64,000 nucleotides of DNA from Pardosa pseudoannulata. Taxonomy: Eukaryota; Arthropoda; Arachnida; Araneae; Lycosidae. The translations under genes were made by a program, and so were the position numbers. Every line of letters starts with the position of its first letter. The first letter of the stretch is position 1. A model generated the notes under the pieces. The model was not told the DNA's origin, did not search any database, and saw only the letters and a program-made list of their open reading frames with translations. Positions 1-11,787 of this stretch are shown here, piece by piece. The stretch lies in NCBI GenBank assembly GCA_032207245.1, contig CM063499.1, positions 76,733,020 to 76,797,019 of the forward strand, read 5' to 3'.

Positions 1-165
1 GCCCCCGGAACTTGGAATTTACTACCAAATTAGTAGAGTGCTGTTGTTTAGCATCAGAATAAGAGGGTTCAAATCTCACAGTAGCAAGGATGTTGATAGC
101 AATAAGACTTTTTAAAAGTAATAGGTTGTGGACTTATTAATCCTTGTGTAGCAAAAAAGAAAAAA
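1..165 (+). repeat. tRNA-derived SINE-like sequence at unit start
   Basis: A TAGAGTGCTGTTGTT stretch followed by GGTTCAAATCTCAC resembles the A and B boxes of a tRNA-derived SINE head. The tail ends in 'ccttgtgtagc' and an A-rich run, like the other SINEs in this window ('ccctcgtgtag'). The same sequence starts units II (32682) and III (55737). Confidence 0.55.
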
Positions 166-944
166 AAATCATTGCACTTTAAACTAAATAAAACCAATAT
201 CTATATTTTCGTGAACTAAAATTGGGATATCATGTAGATCTTGTCTGTTTAGTCTCTGGTATTTGTGGAAAATATATAAAAATTTACCATTAGCAAGAGG
301 GTTAAAAAAAAATTTTTTTTTTAAGAAAAAGATTTCTTCAATTGTAGGTTCAGTGTGGTTTAGACACACTATCATCACAATTTTTTTTTTTTTTTTTTAC
401 ATTTTGTGCATTTGGTTTCTAGTCTTGTCTTGCTCTTAAGATGCCTCCCTAGCAAATGCTCAGTTGGTCCATCTAAATTGGTTTCTATCATTCTCTACCA
501 TTCTTCATCATGTCAGTTTTGGTCTATCACACTTTCTTCTTACCTATGTCTCAGGGATAGTCACTTGTGAGAGTTCATTTGCAGATATTCTTAAAATGTG
601 TCAAATCGATTTCCATCTTTAATTTCTTTTTGTCCAGGATCCCTCACTTTCATAAAAGTAAGAACTTGCACTCTGCTCATTTTATTGAATAATAATTATA
701 TAGTTATGTGTTATATTGTTATATTACAAAATATTGTTGTCTATAATTATGATTATAATTTTATATCAGTAATTGAAAACTATTCAAGCTTGGAATAACA
801 TACATAATCATAAAATTTTGTAAGTCTTAGTAATATAGAGAAGAAAAAATTTAGAAGGGGTAGCTTTATAATTACTGTTCTGTCCTCAAAATCTGAAATA
901 TCAATGTTAAAATATCATTTTTATGATTAATTGAACATATTATG
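166..944. other. Non-coding block, no gene seen
   Basis: AT-rich sequence with T and A runs. Almost the same sequence is found at 55900-56677, and its first part at 32850-33118. Short open frames here are not supported by composition or recognisable motifs. Confidence 0.6.
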
Positions 945-1696
945 CATGGTTTCCGCACACCTGGAAAATCATGGATTTAGACAATGGATTAATTTTGTCA
1001 TGGAAAGTCTTGATTTTTCAAGTAAATAGTAAAAGTCATGTTTCCGCTAAACTACCGATTAAAAAAAAAAAGCATTGAATTGTTTAATTCTTTTTTTATT
1101 TGTCATGTGGCTGAAGTTACTGAGTATGCTATTTATGTATTATCCTATCGACCATATTGCCAAGTAAAATTTGTTCACCAAGGAAACTCATAGCAAGAAA
1201 GCTTAATGGGTGGTTAAATGTATATTATTCTGGTTTTTTCTTAAATTGTAGATTAAAATTTTATTAATATAATAATTATTTTTTAATAAAAATTAGTTAA
1301 GATTTTTGCACAATATATAAGTTTATCTCTAGGGATATTGTATATAAACATTATATGGTTATATTTGGCTATTATTCATGGTCACCTGGATAATACCAAA
1401 TTGGAAACATTTTGATTGAAAAATTGCTATATGATTAAATTTAGGTATGTAGATACAACAATTTATTTTTATGTATGTGAGTTTATTAACACTTATAAAG
1501 TAAGTTTATAGTTTTTTTTATGATAAAATTCCTGTAATTTCTCTAAAAGCATATATTTTATTTATATGTACATCGGAAGTTTTATTCATATATACTTTAA
1601 CGAAAGCTTTTTAAAGTCATGGAAAATAATCCGCTAAATCAGGGAAAGTCATGAAAAGTCATGGATTTGAAAAATCTTATTTCGGCAGATATCCTG
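945..1696 (+). mobile_element. Non-autonomous TIR element, family C
   Basis: The element begins CATGGTTTCCGC and its other end, read in reverse complement, begins CAGGATATCTGCC, an imperfect terminal inverted repeat. It is flanked by a perfect 6-bp direct repeat ATTATG (939-944 and 1697-1702). Both ends carry clustered short repeats of the type GGAAAGTCATGGA. It has no coding capacity. Relatives lie at 16619-17355, 33629-34395, 39597-40382 and 56678-57422. The superfamily is not assigned. Confidence 0.8.
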
Positions 1697-2080
1697 ATTA
1701 TGGCTTGTGTGTATATATTTATATGTATGTGCATGTTAGCGTAACAGTTTAAATTTTTCTTTAATAATCAGTCTGTTAAATATAATATATATTCATTAAC
1801 TATTCATATGGTACCTCTGTTCCAGTTATATTGTTATAATACTTGAATCTTTTTTTTCTTTTTCTTTCTTAGGTATGTTAAGAATTTTTAAAGAAATAGC
1901 AGTATATATTTGCCACTGTAGATGTTTGACATTTTGGTGAAGGAAAAAGACTATGCTCCTTAGTTGTCCATATTTTCTTGGAGAAGAATGCAAGTGACAT
2001 AGATACATTGATTCTGTTTTCTGGCTTTAAGATATATAGATCTGTGGTTAGCAGAGGCAGATTTAATAAGAGTAATTATT
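1697..2080. other. Unit flank with possible decayed exon
   Basis: A pyrimidine tract ending in CTTTCTTTCTTAG (about 1872) looks like a splice acceptor. The following ~200 bases keep partly open frames that are longer in unit II (34627-34812). Here they are broken by the TIR element inserted at 2081. No protein family is recognised. Confidence 0.3.
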
Positions 2081-2249
2081 CAAGGTTTGTACGGTGCTTA
2101 AAAGTGCTTAAAAACTGCTTAATTTCGAAACGCGTTTTTAAGGCCTTAAAAGAGTGCTTAATTTTCCCCTAAAGTCCTTATTTTTTTTTTCTTGCCGACA
2201 GTTTTTATTTGAATATTTCGAAATCGTGTATGAAAATCATAAAAGGTCG

Positions 2250-3340
2250 CCAAGTATTAATCTGTCTTTTATTCCTTATTTTGCGGCATTCCTCCTTTTT
2301 TCGGCTATTCCCGCCTTTTATTCCTTTTTTCTTTGGGCCATTCACTCCTTTTATTCGTTTTTTCCTTCTCAACATTTACGGAGTTATGTAATGGTGGAAC
2401 GAATTACACACATCGTCTTTCCCATGTTTTGATAGCATCTTTGTTTTTCTAACATTTTCTTTCTGTGGGATATTCACCTCATCCCTCCCTCGAAAAAAAT
2501 GTCTTGGGCTATTTATTGGTGGTACAGGTGTTTGAAAGTTAGCAAATAACGATCAAAGTGTCAAAACCAGAGGGGGACCCGAATTAGAAATCTGTTTAAC
2601 CCGTTTCTGAACCCAAGAGGGGAAAAAAACCCGTTACTCCGAGCCTGTGCGCTTAAAAATGGACTGACACATCGAATATTGAATTCAGGAATCATTCTGA
2701 TCCGAATGTTTTTTGTGGGTTTGTTCTAAAAAAAACAGATTTTTTCGGAAATTAAAAAAAAATGAAAGGAAGAAGCCATTTTTTATCTCACATATGTATA
2801 AATTTTGACAATAATCTGAAAGTTTTCTGTCTTTTTCTCATTCTTTTTCTCTTTGCCGAGTCCACAATTTTTTTTTTCTGACAAAGAGTAGGTAAGTGTT
2901 ATCAGTCGATGCTCGCAATACGTGCTTCAAGGTCAAAAAGCCGTGTGACGCGGTATAAATGAAACATATAGAACTTGTGTGGTTCTAGTTATAAAAGTAC
3001 AAATAAGCCGTAATTCTATGTTTTTTGGTAAAAATACAACCGTTTTCTGGATTTCGATTCCAGAAAATGCCCATTTTTTAATGGACCATTATAGTTAATA
3101 GTGCGATCATAATATGGGGCTGTCATACGGTAGAATTATGTTTTAACAACTTGCATACTTTCTTTATAGATAACTCCCGAACTCACGTGCATGTAGACCG
3201 ATCGTAATACTGTTTTATATATCGATATTTTTCTAATATCGCGGTAACAGTATTGAGATTCCAATCCCTCCTATAGTTATTTCAAACGGTACTTTATCTT
3301 ATTGACTGAATTTTCTGCTATGGGCAGTGTCTGTGAGAAA
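2250..3340 (+). repeat. A-type monomer, copy 1
   Basis: Begins in a long pyrimidine-rich tract (ttcctttttt, ctttgggccattcactcc). It then continues through a block ending near 'gactgaattttctgc' and GTCTGTGAGAAAATG. The same order recurs at 3345-4505, partly at 9466-9948 with 11664-11787, and at 57980-59085. No coding potential is seen. Confidence 0.7.
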
Positions 3341-3344
3341 ATGC

Positions 3345-4505
3345 AGACACCGCAGCGCTCCTTTTTTTCCTCTTTTTCCTTTTTTCTATAAATTTCTCCT
3401 TTTTTCCTTATTTTACGGCATTCCTCCTCTTTTTTTTCGCCTATTCCCTCCTTTTATTCCTTTTTTCTTTGGGCCATTCACTCCTTTTATTTGTTTTTTC
3501 TTTCTGAACATTTACGGAGTTATGTAACGGCGGGACGGACTGCACACATCGTCTTTTCCATGTTTTGACAACATCTTTATTTTTCTATTTATTTCTGTAA
3601 ACAACCCCCCCCCAAAAAAAAAAAAAAAAAAAAGTTTTAGGCTATTTATTGGCGGTGCAGGTGTTTGAAAGTTAGCGAATAACGATCAAAGTGTCAAAAC
3701 TAAAGGGGGACCCGAATTTTACGATTGTAGTATCGAGAAATCTGTTTAACCCGTTTCTGAACCCAAGAGGGGGGAGGGAAGAACCGTTACTCCGAGCCCG
3801 TGCGCTTAAAAATGGACTGCCGCATCGCATACTGAATTCAGGGATGATTCTGTTCCGAAATTTTTTGTGGGTTTCTTAAAAAAATAAATAAAAAAAAAAT
3901 AAACACCGGATTTTTTTTTTGGGGGGGGGGAATTAAAAAAAAATGAAGGTATTTTTTTTATCTTACATATATTTAAATTTTGACGATAATCAGAAAAATT
4001 TCTTCCCTTTTCTCTCTTTCTTTTTTTTTCTCTTTGCCGCGTCCACAATTTTTTTTAACAGCAGGAGAAAAGCGTTATCAGTTGATTCTCCCAACACGTG
4101 CTTCAAGGTCAAAAAGCCGTGTGACACGGAATAAATTAAACACATAGAACTTGTGTGATTTTAGTTGTAATAATACAGCTAAGCCGAAATTGTATATTTT
4201 TGGTGAAAAACAACCGTTTTCTGGATTTCGGTTCCCGAAAATGCTCATTTTTTAATGGGCCATTATAGTTAATACTGCTATCATAATGTGGGGTCTCTCA
4301 AACGGTAGAATTATGTTTTAACAACCTGCGTACTTTAGATATCCCCCGAACGCACGTGCATGTAGACCGATCGTAATACTGTTTTATATATCGATATTTT
4401 TTTAATATCGCGGTAACAGTGTTAAGATTTCAATCCCTCCAATAGTTATTTTAATGATTCTTCATCTTATTGACTGAATTTTTGTGCAATGGGCATTGTC
4501 TGTTA
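3345..4505 (+). repeat. A-type monomer, copy 2 (extra unit in unit I)
   Basis: A diverged second copy of the preceding monomer with extra poly-A, poly-T and poly-G runs (3605-3635, 3900-3930). It has no counterpart in unit III, where the first A monomer joins the B monomer directly. Confidence 0.7.
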
Positions 4506-6434
4506 GAAAATGAGACTGTTGCAAATAATTTAAGGGAATTTTGGATAAGCACGGAAGTTAATTATTGTTTAAAAATCCGCACCTATTTTTGTTGTTCAGT
4601 TTTGCATCTATATTGAAGTTGATGAAAAAATTTGCTAATGAAAAATCGTAACTTTTAACGGCAATCCCGATAAAAATCAGCCCTACAGCTGAATCGGTAG
4701 GACGCTGCCACGGGTTCGAATCCCGCCGCTTTGTTCGCACCCGTTCAGAATCGTAGTAATTAAGTAGTAAATTCCTATGTCTTTAGCCGTCGGGTAACAT
4801 AAAAGTAAACTCTAGCGCCCTCAGAACAAACTAAATGGTTACAAATCTGTTAGTCTAAAGTAGAATTCGAACCCACTGGCTCAGATACCGAAAGAAAGCC
4901 CGTACTATTCGATCATCGTCCTGAAATTTTACTATTTCAAAAAAAAAATTTAATTGTGCACTTAAAAAAATAGCTTTATACTGTGTATATGTTATTTAAA
5001 TCGTGAGTTTTTAGGCATTCATTAAAATTAAATCTAATGATAATTATTGTATCTTTACAAACTATTAAGGTATAGATTTTACTTCTACTTAAGAAATTCT
5101 ACAGTCACAAAATTAAAAATTTGTTTATAGAAATGCCTTCTAAAAATTTGATATCTAAAATGCGCATTTATATTATTAGATTTTTTTTTTAAATTAGGAT
5201 ATTGAGAAAATTCTGTTTTGAACATTTTTTGATTAGGAGATTCGAGTAATTATTTATATTAATAAAAATTATTTAGTTTCTTGTATATTTCATACTTAGG
5301 TACTAGTTTTTGCATTATGTAAATCAAATAAATATTTTAAAATTGTTCTTTACTTTCCGTTTTTCCTTCTTCATTTTCCTCCTTTTCTTTCCCTCTTATA
5401 TTTAACTTCTGAGTCTGCTACTTTTATTAAAAAAATTTTGAAATTGTCCATTTAAAAAAATTAGACTTATACTGTATTTTTTAAATATTAATTATAAATC
5501 AATGTAAGAAAAATTAATAGAATTGTACACGGTAGTTAATAACAAATTTTACTGTTACAAAGTTTTTAAGTTTTGTTTTGTAATTTTGATCTCATGATTT
5601 TCCTTTTGTTTGCAATGTTAATTTATCCATAAATGGCGATTCTCCATTTTATACATTTATAGTGAATCTTAGGAATGAGGTAGAAGGATCCTTTCTTTCA
5701 GTCATTTACTAAGTTTTTTTTTCTTCATTTTTTATAAAAATTTTTTGCAGTTATAAAAGCAGATTTAAATATATGTTTCTAGTTTTAAAAACAAAGTGCA
5801 TGAAATTAATAACATCTTGTCCAGCCACTCAAGGAAAGAAAATTTTTTTTGTTGTATTTTACAAAGAAATTCTTTAAACTATCTTCATACTGGGATCACG
5901 TCTGTAGAATATTATCAATTAATTCAGTATTAAAATAGTAAGCAATAACTAAAGACAAAATTAGTTTTGCATTTGTCTACATTTTTGGTCATTCTAATAG
6001 TCAATCGTTTAGTTGTTTGGTTAAGGTCAATTAAAATTATTAAAGATAATATTTTTATAAATCTTATACAAGTTATAATTTTCTGAGATCTAGCATTTTT
6101 CTTAAAGGTTAAAGTATAACAAACAATATGGTTCCTCAAAGTTTAATATAATAAAGTTCAACTTTATTTTTGAATTTATTGTTTCAATTAGGCACATTGA
6201 AGAAGCATCTGATTTGAATCTATTTTAAATATTTTTTTACTAGGAAACTGGAATACTTGCTTATATGGATAAAAAGTTATTTAGATACTTCCATATTTCA
6301 TATTTAGGCACTTGTTTTTACATTAAGTAAATCAGAACATTAATTTTTAATAGTTATTTAACTTCCTTTTTTTCCTCTTTTTTGAATATTTCTCCTTTTT
6401 TTCCTTCTTTTTTCCCAAAATTTTGACTTCTGTG
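4506..6434 (+). repeat. B-type monomer, copy 1, with embedded SINE head
   Basis: Starts at 'gttgcaaataatttaaggg' and recurs at 6435-8420 and 59085-61075. It contains a tRNA-like stretch with CACGGGTTCGAATCCCG (about 4707-4723) and SINE-type tail 'gttcagaatcgtagtaatta'. Internally it holds two sub-repeats, each ending in a pyrimidine tract and 'ttaacttctgagtctg' or a variant. Confidence 0.65.
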
Positions 6435-8420
6435 TCTGAAAATGACACTGTTGCAAATAACTTACGAAATTTTGGATATGCACGTAAGTTTATTGTTGAG
6501 AAATCTGCACCCTTTTTTTTAAAAAAAGTTTTGAGTGTGCATTGAAGTTGATGAAAAATCATAACTTTTAACGTCAATCCCTATAAAAATCAGCCCTATA
6601 GCTGAATCAGTAGGACGCGGCCACTGGTTCGAATCCCGCTCTTTGTTCGTAGCCGTTCAGAATCGTAGTAATTAACTAGTAAATTCCGATGTCTTTAGCC
6701 GTCGGGTAACATAAAAGAAAACTCTAGCTCTCTTAGACCAAACTAAATGGTTACAAATCTGTTAGTCTAAAGTACAATTCGACTGGTTCAGATACCGAAA
6801 AAAAATCCCGTCCTATTCGATCATCGTCCCGAAATATTACTATTTAAAAAAAATTTTTTTAATTGTCCACTTAAAATAATAGCCTTATACAGTGCATATA
6901 TTATTTAAATCATGAGCTTTTAGACATTGATTAAAATTAAATCTAATGATAATTATTGTATCATTCCAAACTGTTAAGGTATAGATTTTATTGCTATTTA
7001 AGAAATTCTGCAGTCACAAGATTTTTTGTTTATAGAAATGTCTTCTAAAAATTTGATATCTAAAATGCGCATTTATATTATTTTTGTTTTAAATTAGGAT
7101 ATTTGAAAAACTTTCGATTTGAATCTGTTTTCAACATTTTTTGATTAGGAGACTCGAGTGATTGTTTATATTAGTAAAAATTGTTTAGCTTCTGGTATAT
7201 TTCATACTTAGGTACTTGTTTTTGCATTATGTAAATCAAATATTTTAAAATTGTTTTTTAATTTCCGTTTTTTCTTCATTTTCCTTCATTTTTCCTCTAA
7301 TATTTAACATCTGGGTCTGCTACTTTTATTAAAAATTTTTTGAAATTGTCCACTTAAAAAAATGAGACTTATACTGTATTTTTTAAACATTAATTATAAA
7401 TCAAACTAAGAAAAATTAATAGAATTTTACAAACTAGTTAAAAACAAATTTTAATGTTCCAAATTTTTAAGTTTTGTTTAGAAGTGCACTTATAAGCCTT
7501 GCTATTTGAAATGACATTTAAATTATTGGTGTACTGTTGAAATCCCTATTTTAACAAACCAGCTTATAACAAATGAAAATTTTGATCTTATGATTTTCCT
7601 TTTGTTTGCATGCTAATTTATCCATAAATGGTGTAGGTAGAAGGATCCTTTTTTTCAGCCATTTACTAAGTTTTTTTTTCTTCATTTTTTATAAAACTTT
7701 TTTGCAGTTATGAAAAGATTTAAATATATGTGTCTAGATTTAAAAGCAAAGTACATGAAATTAATAACATCTTGTTCACCTACTCAAGGAAAGACAAAGA
7801 AATTCCTTACACTATCTTGATACTGGCATCACGTCTATAGAAGATTATAAATTAATTCAGTATTAAAATAGTAAGCAATAACTAGTTTTGCATTTGTCTA
7901 CATTTTTGGTCATTCGAATAGGTGATCCATCAGTTGTTTGGTTTTAGTCAATTAAGATCATTAAAGATAATATTTTTATAAATCTTATATATGTAAATCT
8001 TATATAATATGTAATCTTATGTTAATCTTATACAAGTTATAATTTTCTGAGATCTAACATTAAAGAGTAGAAAAGGTTTTTAAAGATTCTTTAAGAACCT
8101 TTCTTCTAAGGTTTCTTCTAAAGTTAAGTCCAACAAACAATATGGTTCCTCAAAGTTTAATATAATAAAGTTCAACTGTATTGATGAATTTATTTATTTT
8201 TTTAATTAGGCAAATTGAAGAAGCATCTGATTTGAATCTGTTTTAAATTATTTTTTACTAGGAAACTTAAGTACTTGTTTATATTGATAAAAAGTTATTT
8301 AGATACTTTCATATTTCATATTTAGGCACTTGTTTTTGTATTAAGGAAATCAGAACATTAATTTTTAATAGTTATTCAACTACCTCCTTTTTTTGCATTC
8401 TCCCTTTTTCCCCAAAATTT
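6435..8420 (+). repeat. B-type monomer, copy 2
   Basis: The second B copy. Its start, GACACTGTTGCAAATAACTT, matches the unit III copy at 59085 more closely than the first B copy does. It carries the SINE head with GGTTCGAATCCCG near 6625. Short minus-strand open frames (e.g. 6347-6577) cross the pyrimidine tract and are not taken as genes. Confidence 0.65.
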
Positions 8421-8602
8421 TGACTTCTGTGTCTGTGAAATACAATAATCTCTCACTTATACACAGTCTCTTTTGTTCATGTTTTTGTTGAACCTAATGT
8501 AATAACCATTATTTTATCTGATATGTTTCTGATAAGAGGTGCTTAAAAAGTTTGAATGGTGCTTAATTTTTTCCATTAAAAAAGTGTACGAACCATGTTA
8601 TT

Positions 8603-9465
8603 AGAAATAACGATCAAAATGCCATTTGACAAATAAGTGTGGAACCTGAAAAATAATTATCAGCAGCTGGATTTCTTTGCACCAAAATTATGTTAGGTAA
8701 TAAAATTTTTCGACTGATTAATCTTTTATAAACTTTTTTTTTTTTTAAATGTTAAGTTTTGAAAATTATTTATTAGATCTTTATTGCATATTTTTTGCAT
8801 GCTTACATTTCACAGTGTTCTTTTGAATATTTCATTATTGTTTTTCCAAATTGATTAGTAAACAAATAAATTTTATTTTTTAATATTTTGTTAAGATTTA
8901 AAAATGCTCACATGTTACATTAATTCCTATGTAGTATTTGTAATTACTATTGAGACTCAAATATCAAAAATATAATTATTTAATTCCTAATATTAACTTT
9001 TTATGTTAGTTTTGAGGTATAAAATTTACCAGTAAAATAGTATTCAAATTTTCATTTACTTTACTGGTTACATAAAAAGTAAGTAAGCTTATAAGCTCAA
9101 CCACCAACCAAAGTATGTGGAGAAATACTGCCTTAGGCTGTGGTGTAGTAAGAATACTCGATCCACAAGTGACGTAGAGATGTCTCACCTGAATTTAGAG
9201 TGCCTGCCTTTAACAAAACGTTTTAGAAGTCACATTTTATTTGTGTTAACTTTTGTATTCATAATCTGACACTTGCATAAATTGATCTGATTATTATTCA
9301 CAAAATACAAAGAACATGTTTTTTGGATAAAACAGACTGGAATCTTCCCTGCTTTTGAGTCATAGTATTAATGTCTTGTTGCTTTTATCTTAGCTGCCAA
9401 TTGTACAGATTATTTAAAAAGATATATGAATTTTTATTTTTAAAATGTGCAGTAGACTGACACCG
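8603..9465. other. Unit flank block, no gene seen
   Basis: AT-rich sequence directly right of the TTATT duplication. It is collinear with 34786-35655 and 61254-62115, so it was contiguous with 1-2080 before the TIR element inserted. It ends at CACCGCAGCTC just before a pyrimidine tract. That is the point where unit II jumps straight to the zinc-finger gene block. Confidence 0.6.
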
Positions 9466-9948
9466 CAGCTCAACTTCCCCCCCCCCCCCTAGAAATCTTT
9501 CCTTTTTCCTCATGTCACGGTATTCCTCCTTTCCCCCCCCCCCGCCTATTCCTACCTTTTTTCTTTGGGCCATTCACTCCTTTTATTTATTTTTTCTTTC
9601 TCAACATTTATTTATGGAGTTATGTAATGGTGGAACAGATTGCACACTACGTCTTTTCCATGTTTTGGTAACATCTTTGGTTTTAAAATCCCCCCTCCCC
9701 CCAAAAAATAAAAACGTTTTAGGCTATTTATTGACAGTACAGGTGTTTGAAAGTTAGCTAATAACAAAGTGTCAAAACTAAAGGGGGACCCACATTTTTC
9801 AGTTGTAGTGTCAAGAATCTGTTTACGTTACTCAGAACCTATGCGCTTAAAAATGGACTGCCACATTAAATATTGAATTCAGGGATGATTCTGATCAAAA
9901 TATTTTTGTTGGTTTGTTAAACAGATTTTTTTTTTTTTTTTTACAATA
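9466..9948 (+). repeat. A-type monomer, copy 3, left part
   Basis: Pyrimidine tract with C runs, then 'ctttgggccattcactcc' and 'gtgtttgaaagttagc', as in the A monomers at 2250 and 3345. It is split by the pogo-like element. The right part resumes at 11664 with the matching 'tatttaaattttg' sequence and runs to about 11787. Confidence 0.7.
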
Positions 9949-11663
9949 GGGGAAACCGGGGTAAAATGGTCCGCTTTTGTGAATTTTGAGTATTTGCTCT
10001 CAAACTAATGATTTTTTGAATCTGAAAATATATATGCACATTGCCTATATATTATGCTTTATATTACACTTAGTCAAAACCCATTATTATAATTACTTTT
10101 TTTATTATAATTTTTTTAATAGCAAGTGACAAAGTGGACCATTTTACCCCGGCCCCGGGGTAAAATGGTCCATGGCACGGGGTAAAATGGACCGCAAAAA
10201 ATTTCTACAGATAACTTAAATGTAGTACATTATTTAATAGTACAAAACATAAAATGTATTATATTTATTTTCTATAGCTTCAATCTGTACACATAAAGCA
10301 TAATATTAGCGAATATTGAAGTTAATGAATGATACACCAAAAGATTTGTGTGTTACTGAAAGTCTGCTATTTTCTTAAGCAGTAGGATCTGGAAGATTCA
10401 TCATAATATCTCAAACATTTCCGAGCAATTCATCAACATTGTCAGGGAAAATGAACACATTTTGATTAGGTTTTTGTCTTATAAATTTCACAAGAGCATA
10501 ATCTTCATCATTTTTTTCTGTTATTAAACCAACCAAATAACCACTTTCTTTTTTGTCAAAAATTTAACCAAAACATACTTGCCAACTTTTAATTCATTAT
10601 CAGAATTAGCATCATGCTGTGAATTGCTTTCTTTATCACTGTGTTGTGTATCACTATAAACAGACATATTTTCCAAATCACTCAAACTTTCTGATCCACA
10701 TAAATTTTCTTTATTTGCTTTAAAATTCACAGTTTTATCATTTTTCTGCTTAGTTAAGACTAACATTTTTTCTAAATTCTTCTTATCTTTAACTAAAGCA
10801 GCATTTTTCTGTTTTAATTTTTTCTTTTCCTTCTCTTTGACATTTTTTCAATCATCATTTTCACTGGTGTATCAGTTAGAATTTTTGATGCACACTTCTT
10901 TCGTTTCTTTGTTGTCTTGCTCATGCTAGCTTTTGCCAAGGGGCGTAATTCAAAAGGTGATATTGTTTTCAACTGATGATTTTCACTTTGTACTGATTGT
11001 GATGTATTTGGTTGCTGATTACCTGTGCTTGGTTGACGATCAGCTGTACATGTTAATTCAAAATCTGGTGACGGTTGATCAGTCACATATGATGAGAGAT
11101 ATTGGATATCCTCAAAGACATTTTCATTGAATTGCCATATATCTGTTACTTTAAATCCTACATGTTTTTTTTAAGTATCACACATAAAATCAATTTAGAA
11201 AGCATTACAGAAATAATAATAATAAAAAAAAATACAACCTGGAAAATGGATCATGGTCCATTTTACCCCAGGTTCTGGTGGTCCATTTTACCCCATGTGT
11301 AATTCTGACAAAAAGTGTCAGAAAAAAAGAACTAATCTTATATTAAATTGTTTTAGCTACATTAAATATAATAATACATCATCTTAGCTCTTTATTGTGA
11401 GAAGTTAAATCCTCCAAATCACAATTCTTAAATGAAGAGAAGAAGATATATTATGATGAAAATATTTACTTCTGACTACCACAAATAAACTTTCTAGAAT
11501 AAAATGGCTAAATTGTCAGCTAAACACACAATTACACATTCATTTTCAAGACTGCAGTGCTGTCATCTATGTATCAAAGTATTAAACATTAAAATTAATA
11601 AATAAAATAAATAATAGGGGATGGTCCATTTTATCCCGTGGTCCATTTTACCCCGGTCTCCCC
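9949..11663 (-). mobile_element. Pogo-like (Tc1/mariner superfamily) element with TA duplication, internally deleted
   Basis: The left end GGGGAAACCGGGGTAAAATGG and the reverse complement of the right end GGGGAGACCGGGGTAAAATGG form a terminal inverted repeat, with TA on each side (9947-9948, 11664-11665). The uninterrupted target is visible in the paralogous A monomer near 3962-3976. The 15-mer GGGGTAAAATGGWCC or its complement occurs eight times: 9958, 10136, 10157, 10179, 11255, 11280, 11623 (one mismatch) and 11640. Two copies form a hairpin with a 15-bp stem at 10136-10171. The only coding content is the C-terminal end of a DDE transposase on the minus strand. At 1715 bp it is too short for a full transposase. 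Confidence 0.85.
10411..11160 (-). pseudogene. C-terminal remnant of pogo/Tigger-type DDE transposase
   Basis: Reads on the minus strand from about 11160 to the TGA at 10411. Recognisable pieces are GFKVTDIWQFNENVF, then VTDQPSPDFEL, then ISPFELRPLAKA and SKILTDTPVKMMIE. This succession is typical of the end of the DDE_1 domain and the basic tail of pogo/Tigger/jerky-like transposases. A lysine-rich stretch and GKYVLVKF follow near the C-terminus. The N-terminal DNA-binding domain and the catalytic core are absent. The frame is broken in an A-rich run near 10814 and again near 10541, where the unit III copy has one extra base. It cannot make an active transposase. The family call rests on motif recognition only. 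Confidence 0.75.
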
Positions 11664-11787
11664 TATATTTAAATTTTGAAGATAATCAGAAATATTTCTT
11701 TCCTCTTCTCATTTTTTTTTTCTTTTCTCTTCGCCGCATCCACAATTTTATTTTTACAAAGAGCAGGAGAGAAGTGTTATCAGTTAG
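11664..11787 (+). repeat. A-type monomer, copy 3, right part
   Basis: Matches A-monomer sequence around 3968-4085 ('aaattttg.gataatcagaaa', 'cgccgc.tccacaatttt', 'gttatcagtt'). It proves that the pogo-like element split an existing A monomer. Confidence 0.7.

Larger units (their letters stand above)
2081..8597 (+). mobile_element. TIR DNA element with 5-bp TTATT duplication, internally amplified
   Basis: The left end CAAGGTTTGTAC and the reverse complement of the right end CATGGTTCGTAC form a 12-bp imperfect terminal inverted repeat. TTATT flanks both sides (2076-2080, 8598-8602). Unit II has the uninterrupted site, with a single TTATT at 34781-34785, which confirms an insertion. Next to the left end are spaced repeats of the type GTGCTTAAAA. 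The interior holds two A-type and two B-type monomers. The copy in unit III (57803-61248) is 3071 bp shorter because it has one of each. No transposase is seen. The superfamily is not assigned. Confidence 0.82.
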
